Source: Chloroflexota bacterium (lineage in GTDB: Bacteria; Chloroflexota; Limnocylindria; Limnocylindrales; CSP1-4). From it: a stretch of DNA of 30,757 nt. The translations under genes were made by a program, and so were the position numbers. Below are positions 7,985 through 14,702 of this stretch, piece by piece. The stretch lies in assembly GCA_021786265.1 (NCBI GenBank), contig JAJYNP010000124.1, positions 1-30,757 on the forward strand, in the 5' to 3' direction. The notes beneath the pieces were generated by a model. The model was not told the origin of the DNA. It saw only the letters and a list, made by a program, of their open reading frames with translations, and ran no database searches. The first letter of the stretch is position 1, and each line of letters starts with the position of its first letter.

Positions 7985-8357
7985 GTCGCCCTCGGTCGGA
8001 CGGAGGCGCATCCGGTGGGGCCTGGGGGACAACGGCCGCCAACGTGGCATCCAACTGTGCCTTCGAGATGGCGCCTCGACGATGCAAATCGTAAGCCTTC
8101 TCAGCGTCATCCCAGGTGATCAGGCGGCGCGGCCGGGCGGGAACTACGAGCGGTGGCGGGGTACCACCACCGCCGGAGCTGGTAATCGCGGCCCACACAA
8201 CAAGACACGTGACGGCGATCAACACTGCGGCAGGTGAAACCACGATCTGCACGTAGGCCAATGTGATGAATACAACCGCGGAGCCGAGGATGATGGTCAT
8301 CCCGAGGATCATGAGGCCACGCAACGTCCGTTCTGTTCTGTCGTCGACCATCCTCAT
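7974..8357 (-). CDS. Small membrane protein with SHOCT-like tail
   Basis: The 127-aa protein has two hydrophobic segments near the N-terminus (about 14-37 and 39-57, LMILGMTIILGSAVVFITLA and VVSPAAVLIAV). A Gly/Pro-rich linker follows, then a short helical C-terminal element (DDAEKAYDLHRRGAISKAQLDATLAAV) resembling the SHOCT oligomerisation motif found at the ends of many bacterial membrane proteins. The ATG at 8357 overlaps the stop of the zinc-ribbon gene (ATGA), so translation is coupled. Function is unknown. The SHOCT match is by eye only. Confidence 0.75.
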   Translation of the reverse strand: MRMVDDRTERTLRGLMILGMTIILGSAVVFITLAYVQIVVSPAAVLIAVTCLVVWAAITSSGGGGTPPPLVVPARPRRLITWDDAEKAYDLHRRGAISKAQLDATLAAVVPQAPPDAPPSDRGRHGR

Positions 8358-8668
8358 CGGACTGTCTCCGGGGTTTGGCTCGGTGCCACCCACCAGATCG
8401 CCAGCCCCGAGCGTCGATCCCATGGCTCGCGATATGCGCGTTCCGATGGGAGATCGGGCACCAAGCACCCAACGAGCGCGATGACTTCCTCGGGCGCGAT
8501 CTCGGCACCCCGGTCGAGGGCGCCTGACTGCCAGAGCGTGTACCCACAGGCGACGCAGGTGAAGTCGGCGCCATATTCGCCGAGGGTGGCGGAGGCGAGC
8601 CCAGATTCGGCGGACGCTCCACACGCTGGGCAGTCGACCTCGGTCGGTGGGGGCAATGAAGTGTCCAT
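8354..8668 (-). CDS. Small zinc-ribbon protein
   Basis: This 104-aa protein has two Cys pairs, CPACG (13-17) and CVACG (38-42), spaced as in a zinc ribbon, followed by an acidic helix and a Trp-containing tail. The frame is open upstream, but the ATG at 8668 (MDTSLPPPTE) gives the natural start. It is the first gene of a leftward operon whose members overlap: it shares ATGA with the membrane-protein gene downstream. Zinc ribbons of this kind bind nucleic acid or protein. No specific role can be assigned. Confidence 0.75.
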   Translation of the reverse strand: MDTSLPPPTEVDCPACGASAESGLASATLGEYGADFTCVACGYTLWQSGALDRGAEIAPEEVIALVGCLVPDLPSERAYREPWDRRSGLAIWWVAPSQTPETVR

Positions 8669-8852
8669 GATCGGGTTCCTCGTGTGGCGGTGCGTAGACC
8701 GTGTCCATAGGGGGCCCAGCGGCCGTGTCAAGTCCGCCCGGTACGCACAGCCCGACTGTTGCCCGGTACCGCGACAAGCGCATCGATTGACCTCGGGACC
8801 CAGCCGAACCACTGAGTGAGGGACACCAATCCCGCACGACAGGCAGCCAATC

Positions 8853-9587
8853 ATGCGAACCCGAGCGAACGTGCTTCGCGCTCGTTTCCTGAGCACCCCT
8901 CCTCGGATTCGCCGTCCGTGGCCTGCCCGCGTTCGCGCCGTCCATGCTCGTCTTCGATCGCAGACGGGACGGTGGCAGGCCGCCTATCTCGCTGTTCTGG
9001 TAGGTCTCGCCGTGTGGACCATCCGGGATGGGGCTGGCTACGGGGTGGCCGTCGTAGCCTGGACTGTGGCCGGCGCCCATGCGTGGATCGTCGCGTCTTG
9101 GCTCGGGCTCGATGCCCGACGGCGGCGCGATCGTCACGACCAGAGCGGCCTACCGTCGGTGCGGGGTTGGCGTCTGAGGGCCGGTTTTGCCGATCTGGAT
9201 CCCCAACTCCTACTGGTGATCGACGCGACCACCTTCCTGTTCGACCACGCCGAGCTCAAGACAGTGGCAGTCCGAGGATCCCGACGCCGGATGCGGACGA
9301 CATACGCAGTCAGCCTCCGGACGCTCCTGCGCGAGGCGTGGGGTCCATCCCGCGGGGTCTCGGGTCGACGGGCAGACCATCTCCTCGGCGTAGAGCTGTG
9401 CGATCACCTCGGGCTCGTTCGGCGGGTTCCGGTCGGCACCGCAACGGCCTATCGGCTGGTCGATGATTCGATGGAGTCCGCCCTCGCACGGATTGAGGCG
9501 GCGACGGGAAGACGGTTGATCGCCTGGAACCTGGGGCGAGACGAACGATGGGATTACCCGTCGTCTACCGAGGTCGCGCGCGCGTAG
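8853..9587 (+). CDS. Two-helix membrane protein, unknown function
   Basis: The 244-aa protein has a very basic N-terminus (residues 1-40, many Arg) and two membrane helices (about 42-57 and 62-84). These are followed by a cytoplasmic region of about 160 residues with no motif I recognise. The Arg-rich start followed by a hydrophobic hairpin predicts the N-terminus inside. It is divergent from the zinc-ribbon operon, with 184 bases between them, and converges with the DUF4417-like gene, 19 bases apart. The ribosome site before ATG 8853 is weak, so the true start could be slightly different. Confidence 0.65.
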   Translation: MRTRANVLRARFLSTPPRIRRPWPARVRAVHARLRSQTGRWQAAYLAVLVGLAVWTIRDGAGYGVAVVAWTVAGAHAWIVASWLGLDARRRRDRHDQSGLPSVRGWRLRAGFADLDPQLLLVIDATTFLFDHAELKTVAVRGSRRRMRTTYAVSLRTLLREAWGPSRGVSGRRADHLLGVELCDHLGLVRRVPVGTATAYRLVDDSMESALARIEAATGRRLIAWNLGRDERWDYPSSTEVARA

Positions 9588-9606
9588 GAACAAGCGGGCG
9601 AGGGTG

Positions 9607-10782
9607 TTACCCGCGGGTTTGGCAGGCCAAGGTCGAGGGCCCATACGGGGCGACCAACCGGCTCACCGGCAGCGGCTCAGCGAGCATCTTCATTGGTTGC
9701 GCCCGCTGCGGTCTCGGGTTCTCGAAGAGGGGCGCCGACGTAGGCTCGCCGAGGGCCAAGATCCGCGCATCTCGACTTGCGGCCACAGCGCGCTCGAACT
9801 TCCCAAGCGACCGCTGGTACAGGATCGCGGGCGGCAAGTCGTCCTCGGGCAGGCCGAGTCGAAGGCGCGGCTGATCCGGCTTCGCCGACGCATGGCGAAC
9901 GCGATGTACGGCGCCATCAGCACCGACACGAAGTTCGCGATGGCTGGCTGCGAAACGGATGCCGTTGTAGATGAACGATGACTCAGGCCATGCCTCGACG
10001 ATCCGGTGGAGACGAATGCCCGGGTGGATCCCGCCGACAAGGAGCGACGGAACGCGTTCGAGACGGCCCCGGAGCCAGCCGAGCTCGCCGACCCAGCGAT
10101 CGAACATCGGTCCGAGGCACTGCGCATCGAGAGTGACAGTCTCCGGGTTGTTCCGGTTGAGCCATGCGGCCAAGTCTTCGGCGTCGACCTTCCGGCCCCA
10201 GGCGAGATGGGGGATGGCGACGAGGCCGTGGTCTTGAAGGATCCGGTAGTACTCGAACGAGCGCTTCATCGAGTACCGATGCTCAGTCCAGGGATCGCCG
10301 GCCCACGTCGAGTAGCTCGGGGCGACAATCGCCGAAGGGCGCAGGGCAACCAGCAGAGAGACGAACGCTCGACGATCCTCCCAGATTGCCTCGAGCTCAC
10401 GATCCTTGGCGAACAGGGAGACCAGCACGTCGACGTCATCGGGTAGATCGAGAAGACCCTGGAGCTTCGTATCGGGGAGCCTGGATTGCCGCACCACGTC
10501 GAGGGGGACGACGACGGTCGGGCGGTAGACTCCGCGGCAGTCCGTCGAGCCATCGACGACCGGCATTACGGGCGGTAGCGCGAGCGGACGCTGGGGGCGG
10601 GCGACCACCGTCGCGAGATCGAACCCCCCGATCTCAAGGAGCCGCGCGTCGAAGTCTCGCTGCCCCGGGCTGAGCCGACCCGGGGCGATCGGAACCACGT
10701 GAGCGCACCCGAGTGTGCCGAAGCACACGCACTCGCGCCTATCAAGCGTCAGCTGCCCCTCTTCGCTCCACGGCTCGATCAC
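9607..10782 (-). CDS. DUF4417-like protein
   Basis: The 391-aa protein resembles the DUF4417 family, proteins often found in phages and mobile elements, in its central region (about 85-280). Features are a VLVSLFAKD strand, APSYSTWAGDPWTEHRYSMKRS, then a long helix and IPHLAWGRKVDAEDLAAWL, ending VTLDAQCLG and a GIHPG turn. The N-terminal 60 residues hold Cys residues (CVCFGTLGC) that may bind metal. The GTG start overlaps the stop of the upstream 119-aa gene (GTGA), so both are probably translated from one message. DUF4417 has no established biochemical function. The assignment is by pattern only. Confidence 0.6.
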   Translation of the reverse strand: MIEPWSEEGQLTLDRRECVCFGTLGCAHVVPIAPGRLSPGQRDFDARLLEIGGFDLATVVARPQRPLALPPVMPVVDGSTDCRGVYRPTVVVPLDVVRQSRLPDTKLQGLLDLPDDVDVLVSLFAKDRELEAIWEDRRAFVSLLVALRPSAIVAPSYSTWAGDPWTEHRYSMKRSFEYYRILQDHGLVAIPHLAWGRKVDAEDLAAWLNRNNPETVTLDAQCLGPMFDRWVGELGWLRGRLERVPSLLVGGIHPGIRLHRIVEAWPESSFIYNGIRFAASHRELRVGADGAVHRVRHASAKPDQPRLRLGLPEDDLPPAILYQRSLGKFERAVAASRDARILALGEPTSAPLFENPRPQRAQPMKMLAEPLPVSRLVAPYGPSTLACQTRG

Positions 10783-11138
10783 AGCACGCGTCGCGCCTCG
10801 AGGGTGACCCGCGCCCTATGCTGGTCGAGCGGCAGGAGCCGCCCGGCGTACCGCCACCCGTCGGCCATGCACGTCACGAGTTCGTCGCCAAGGACTCGGT
10901 CGAGCACGGCGAAGACTGTCCCGTCGGCGACCAGGCGAACTTCGCCGCCTGCAGGAACGGCGACGACCAGGCGTTCGGTCGCCACTGGTTCCAAGACCTC
11001 CACGGTGGCATCCTTGGGCTGAGCACATGGAGACAGGCCTGGCGAGTCCGGTATCTGCGGTTCGCGCCAGGGGATGCTCTCCGGCGGGAGGTCCGGTCGT
11101 TCCGGACGCGGCGTCTGTGGCGAGGGACCTTTGGCCAT
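10779..11138 (-). CDS. Small hypothetical protein, 119 aa
   Basis: The ATG at 11138 has an excellent ribosome site (AAGGAG, nine bases upstream). The first 45 residues are Pro-rich and probably disordered. Residues 46-119 look like a small beta domain (ATVEVLEPVATERLVVAVP and so on). The frame is open further upstream, but that part has no ribosome site and overlaps the divergent XRE gene. It is coupled through GTGA to the DUF4417-like gene. It shares a 106-base divergent promoter region with the XRE regulator, so the XRE protein may control it. Function unknown. Confidence 0.65.
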   Translation of the reverse strand: MAKGPSPQTPRPERPDLPPESIPWREPQIPDSPGLSPCAQPKDATVEVLEPVATERLVVAVPAGGEVRLVADGTVFAVLDRVLGDELVTCMADGWRYAGRLLPLDQHRARVTLEARRVL

Positions 11139-11186
11139 GGTGGCGTCTCCTTGTTCGAGCCCCGCACAGGGGGGTGGTAGGCTGTG

Positions 11187-11213
11187 TTGGGTCCTCTTCC
11201 CAATGTTGTTGGG
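11187..11213. promoter_or_regulatory. Candidate operator: three alternating TTGGG/CCCAA half-sites
   Basis: TTGGG (11187-11191), CCCAA (11199-11203) and TTGGG (11209-11213) form two overlapping inverted repeats with spacers of 7 and 5 bases. They lie 32-58 bases upstream of the XRE start, in the divergent gap to the 119-aa gene. XRE regulators commonly bind their own promoter at such sites. The repeats are seen directly; operator function is inferred. Confidence 0.45.
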
Positions 11214-11244
11214 CATTCTACTGCAACTTCTTGAGGAGTACCAG

Positions 11245-11607
11245 TTGCCACGTGCACAGAGCCGTGTTCGCCGCACGCCGCTCGGAGCGCGGATAAACGA
11301 GCTCCGCGGCACCCTGACGCTACGTGAGCTCGCCCAGGACCTCCACATCGACTTCACATATCTCTCGAAGATCGAGAACGGATCAGACGTTCCTGGGGAG
11401 GACACCCTTCGGAACATTGCAGCCCGCTTCGAGGTGGATCCCGACGAGCTCCTCGCCCTCGCCGGGCGGGTCCCAGCAGAGCTGACCCAGCGTGCCCGCG
11501 AGGATCGCCACATGGGCCGGCTCCTGCGCAAGCTCCCAAACCTCTCCGAGGAGCAGCTCCACAAGATCTACGGCGTGGCAGGCGTCGACGAGCCGGACGC
11601 GGACTGA
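11245..11607 (+). CDS. XRE-family helix-turn-helix regulator
   Basis: The protein of about 120 aa has a classic XRE (HTH_3) domain at residues 12-70: ARINELRGTLTLRELAQDL, then the recognition helix FTYLSKIENG, then TLRNIAARFEVDPDELLALAG. Such proteins repress promoters as dimers. I chose TTG 11245 because GAGGAG lies six bases upstream. The open frame extends to 11074 but without a ribosome site. The next gene, an ImmA/IrrE-like peptidase, starts 2 bases after the stop. This is the usual XRE/ImmA pair, in which the peptidase cleaves the repressor after a signal. It is immediately upstream of the DISARM-like genes and may control them. Confidence 0.85.
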   Translation: MPRAQSRVRRTPLGARINELRGTLTLRELAQDLHIDFTYLSKIENGSDVPGEDTLRNIAARFEVDPDELLALAGRVPAELTQRAREDRHMGRLLRKLPNLSEEQLHKIYGVAGVDEPDAD

Positions 11608-11609
11608 GA

Positions 11610-12263
11610 ATGAAGGGGTTCATCCCGCGGCAACGAATCGAACGGCGCGCCACCGAGCATTGGCGTCGCGATGGGCTCCTGGCCGGATTTGACGTCGACC
11701 GGCTGGTCGATCGCCTCGATCTCGGCCTGCTCTGGGAACCGATCGCCCCCATCGATGGACAAGTCGTCGCGGCTGAACTCGTCGCAGAGGACGGTCTGAT
11801 TACGCTCAACGAAGACTTGCGTCCTCTCCTGGATGGAAACGTCGGCTTCTACCGGTTTACGATCGCGCACGAGATCGGCCACTGGGACCTCCACTGCGAC
11901 GCTGTCCGCGGCGGCGGCGCCGTTCTGTTCAAGGAAGGCGGGCCCCTCATCTGCCGCCGCCTGGTGTTCGGCCGCGATGAGCCGCCCACCGCCCAGCTCA
12001 CCGCTACCGAGGCGCAGCGCGAACATCAGGCCAACCTGTACGCGACGTATCTGCTGGCTCCAACCGAGGTCTTTCTCAAGGCCTTCCGTCAAGTGGGCTG
12101 CGATGGTTGGGCCGCCACCTATGCATTGGCAGAACACCTGGGCCTGAGCGCCCAGGCAACCCTCATCCGGCTGGCGGAAGAAGGGCTCGGCTATCGCGAT
12201 CCCGACGGCAATCCTCGCGCGGGTCGGCCGCCGCAACCCGGACAGGCTTCATTCGGCCTGTGA
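11610..12263 (+). CDS. ImmA/IrrE-type zinc metallopeptidase
   Basis: This 217-aa protein of the ImmA/IrrE (DUF955, M78) family carries HEIGH at residues 87-91 (two zinc ligands and the catalytic Glu) and a downstream glutamate in the EHQANLYATYLL helix (E138) as third ligand. The C-terminal helices (about 155-190) contain an HTH-like segment (LAEHLGLSAQATLIRL). Family members cleave partner XRE repressors, as ImmA does with ImmR in ICEBs1 and IrrE with DdrO in Deinococcus. It starts 2 bases after the XRE gene, so the pair is co-translated. All metal ligands are intact, so it should be active. Confidence 0.9.
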   Translation: MKGFIPRQRIERRATEHWRRDGLLAGFDVDRLVDRLDLGLLWEPIAPIDGQVVAAELVAEDGLITLNEDLRPLLDGNVGFYRFTIAHEIGHWDLHCDAVRGGGAVLFKEGGPLICRRLVFGRDEPPTAQLTATEAQREHQANLYATYLLAPTEVFLKAFRQVGCDGWAATYALAEHLGLSAQATLIRLAEEGLGYRDPDGNPRAGRPPQPGQASFGL

Positions 12264-12300
12264 TGCAGCGATTCAGGGGCTATCAGGTTTGAGAAGCCCA

Positions 12301-12375
12301 GATCCCGAGGGATCGCCTTCGTTGCGGGCGTGGGTCGATTCCGGGCGTGCAGATTCGAGCTGAGACTCATCGAAT
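12301..12375. promoter_or_regulatory. Two inverted repeats upstream of the defence operon
   Basis: GATCCC-GA-GGGATC (12301-12314) and ATTCGA-11-TCGAAT (12353-12358 / 12370-12375) are perfect inverted repeats in the 180-base gap between the ImmA/IrrE gene and the large helicase gene. The second lies directly before a candidate promoter. They are reasonable candidates for regulator binding sites. Confidence 0.4.
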
Positions 12376-12384
12376 GACAGTGGC

Positions 12385-12413
12385 TTCGACGTGCGACAAC
12401 TGGTCTCTACAAT
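12385..12413 (+). promoter_or_regulatory. Candidate sigma-70-like promoter of the DISARM-like operon
   Basis: TTCGAC (12385-12390) and TACAAT (12408-12413) are separated by 17 bases. The -10 hexamer is close to consensus and lies 31 bases before the TTG start of the helicase gene, leaving a short leader with a GGGGGGA ribosome site. The -35 match is weak. Confidence 0.5.
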
Positions 12414-12443
12414 CAAACGCATCCCAGCCCAACGGGGGGAGCC

Positions 12444-14702
12444 TTGGACGTCTTCGCGCTTCGTGACCGCCTCGTCTCAGACTACGAGGAGTTCACGCGC
12501 AGCTTCATCAACGTCCGCGACCCCCGCATCAACGAGGTCGTCGACCGCGAGCTCAGCGAGGGCCTCCTCTGGCCCGAGTCGCTGATTCAGCTCAATCCTT
12601 CCTTCGCGCCTGGAGCGTCCATTGACGACCTGGCCGCCGAGGGGGTGCTGCACGAGGCCAGTCGCGCCATCTTCCGCCGGAACAAGACCGAGGGTGCTGG
12701 CGGGCAAGCCGGCAGCACAACCCTCCGCCTTCACCGGCACCAGGAGGACGCGATCCGGGTTGCCGCGACTGGCGCCAACTACGTCCTGACTACCGGCACC
12801 GGGTCCGGCAAGAGCCTGACCTACATCGTCCCGATCGTGGACCGTGTCCTCCGTGAAGGTCCCGGCAGGGGCATTCGGGCGATCGTCGTCTACCCGATGA
12901 ACGCCCTGGCGAATAGCCAAGCGGGCGAGCTCGAGAAGTTCCTGAAGTTCGGCTTCCCGAATAACAGCGGCCCCGCCACCTTCCGCCGATATACCGGGCA
13001 GGAGAAGGAGGAGGAGCGGGCCGAGATCATCGCGAGCCCGCCCGACATCCTGCTGACCAACTACGTGATGCTCGAGCTGCTGCTCACCCGGCCATTCGAG
13101 AAGGGCCTGATCGAGGCTGCGAAGGGCCTGCGGTTCCTGGTCCTCGATGAGCTCCACACGTATCGAGGCCGCCAGGGTGCCGACGTTGCGCTGCTGGTCC
13201 GCCGCGTCCGCGAGGCGACGAAGGCCACCCAGCTCCAAGTCGTCGGAACGTCCGCCACGCTGGCTGGTGGGGAGACCGTCGACGAGTCGAAAGTGGAGAT
13301 CGCGTCAGTCGCGGGGCGTCTCTTCGGCGCGCTCGTGGAGCCGGCGAACGTCGTGGGCGAGACGCTCATCCGGTCCACGGCCCCGGAACAACCCGACGAC
13401 ACGGCCTGGGTGGCTTCGCTCCGTGCCCGCATTGAGTCGACAGCGCCGCTGCCGTCCGAAGCCGCGGCATTCGTCGCCGATCCGCTCGCATCATGGATCG
13501 AGGGCACCCTGGGCCTAACCGAGGAACCGGCCAGCGGGCGCCTCATCCGCGCCCGGCCACGTTCGATCGGTGGCGATCAAGGGGCGGCAGCCGTGCTCGC
13601 CGACATCACCGGCCTCCCAGTCGACCGCTGCACCGACGCGATCCGCGAAACGCTGTTCGCGGGCTTCCGCGTCGCGCTCCCGGGCTCGGCATTCCCCGTC
13701 TTCGCCTTTCGGCTTCATCAGTTCTTCAGCCGCGGCGACACGGTCTTCGCCAGCCTCGAGGCGGAAATGGACCGCTACGTCACCACCCAGGGCCAGCAGT
13801 TCGTGCCCGGCGATCGTGAGCGCCAACTCCTTCCGCTCTCGTTCTGCCGCGAGTGTGGCCAGGACTACTACACGGTCGGCCGTCACAAGGACCTGTCGGG
13901 GACGTACACCTACGAGCCCCGAGAGCTTTCCGACGTCACGGCGGTCGAGGACCGCGACCGCGGCTTCCTCTACATCGGGACCGAGAGCCCCTGGCCCGAC
14001 CACGTGGACGGCGAATCGGGCCGTGTGCCCGACGATTGGCTCGAGGAGATGGCCGATGGGCGGATGGCCGTCAAGAGCGACCGCAAGAAGGATCTGCCCT
14101 CGATCGTGCATGTGGGGCTCGATGGGCGCGAGTCGCCAGCGGGCCTTCGCGTGGCCTGGGTGCCGGCGCCCTTCAAGTTCTGCCTGGTCTGCGGCGTCGA
14201 GTACTCCGGGCGGCAGACCCGGGACCTCGGCAAGCTTTCGACCCTCGGCTCGGGCGGTCGCAGCTCGGCGACGAGCCTGCTCTCGCTCACGGCGGTGCGC
14301 TCCCTGCGCCACGACGAGACCCTCGAGCCCCGCGCACGCAAGCTCCTTGCCTTCACCGACAACCGCCAGGACGCGTCGCTCCAGGCAGGGCACCTCAACG
14401 ACACGGTCGAGGTCGGACTTCTGCGCTCTGCGCTCTATCGGGCCGCGATGGGTGCCGGCGCCGCGGGCCTCGGGCACGACGAGCTGGCCGGAAAGGTCGC
14501 GGACGCCCTCGCGCTCGACGTCGCCGACTACGCGATCGACCCAGCCGTGAAGTTCGCCGCGAGGGCGCAGACCGACGCCGCGCTGCGCGACGTCCTGGGC
14601 TACCGGCTGTACCGCGACCTCGAGCGCGGCTGGCGTGTCACGGCGCCCAATCTCGAGCAGGCGGGCTGCTCGAGATCCACTACGAGTCGCTCGACGAGCT
14701 GA
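12444..14702 (+). CDS. DUF1998-type SF2 helicase, N-terminal part (DrmA-like), frame broken near 14666
   Basis: This is the first 741 sense codons of a very large superfamily 2 helicase. Motifs include a Q-like HRHQ near 97-100, Walker A TGTGSGKS (117-124), VVYPMNALANSQ (motif Ia, about 148-159), LLTNYVMLE, a DELH box (235-238) and GTSAT (268-272). Two Cys pairs, CRECG (about 467) and CLVCG (about 580), probably bind zinc. LLAFTDNRQDASLQAGH is a hallmark of DUF1998 helicases. TTG 12444 is preceded by GGGGGGA. After codon 741 the frame runs into non-homologous residues and stops at 14702, while the homologous continuation is in the -1 frame from 14666. Together they would form about 1736 aa, equivalent to DrmA plus DrmB of DISARM, or to DruE/MrfA-type helicases. 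Either the base is missing through an assembly error or the gene is truly inactivated. Confidence 0.85.
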   Translation: MDVFALRDRLVSDYEEFTRSFINVRDPRINEVVDRELSEGLLWPESLIQLNPSFAPGASIDDLAAEGVLHEASRAIFRRNKTEGAGGQAGSTTLRLHRHQEDAIRVAATGANYVLTTGTGSGKSLTYIVPIVDRVLREGPGRGIRAIVVYPMNALANSQAGELEKFLKFGFPNNSGPATFRRYTGQEKEEERAEIIASPPDILLTNYVMLELLLTRPFEKGLIEAAKGLRFLVLDELHTYRGRQGADVALLVRRVREATKATQLQVVGTSATLAGGETVDESKVEIASVAGRLFGALVEPANVVGETLIRSTAPEQPDDTAWVASLRARIESTAPLPSEAAAFVADPLASWIEGTLGLTEEPASGRLIRARPRSIGGDQGAAAVLADITGLPVDRCTDAIRETLFAGFRVALPGSAFPVFAFRLHQFFSRGDTVFASLEAEMDRYVTTQGQQFVPGDRERQLLPLSFCRECGQDYYTVGRHKDLSGTYTYEPRELSDVTAVEDRDRGFLYIGTESPWPDHVDGESGRVPDDWLEEMADGRMAVKSDRKKDLPSIVHVGLDGRESPAGLRVAWVPAPFKFCLVCGVEYSGRQTRDLGKLSTLGSGGRSSATSLLSLTAVRSLRHDETLEPRARKLLAFTDNRQDASLQAGHLNDTVEVGLLRSALYRAAMGAGAAGLGHDELAGKVADALALDVADYAIDPAVKFAARAQTDAALRDVLGYRLYRDLERGWRVTAPNLEQAGCSRSTTSRSTS
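14661..14670 (+). other. One-base frameshift inside the helicase gene
   Basis: Up to the AG codons at 14661-14666 the helicase reads in the first frame. From 14666 the -1 frame reads LLEIHYESLDELSL, which fits family sequence and keeps the high-GC third-position bias, whereas the first frame turns to CSRSTTSRSTS and stops. Adding one base after 14666 restores one continuous protein. No classic X-XXY-YYZ slippery site is present, so programmed frameshifting is unlikely. Confidence 0.8.

Noticed and set aside
14655..14675. Programmed -1 ribosomal frameshift in the helicase
   Set aside because: No slippery heptamer is present at the junction; a missing base is the simpler explanation.
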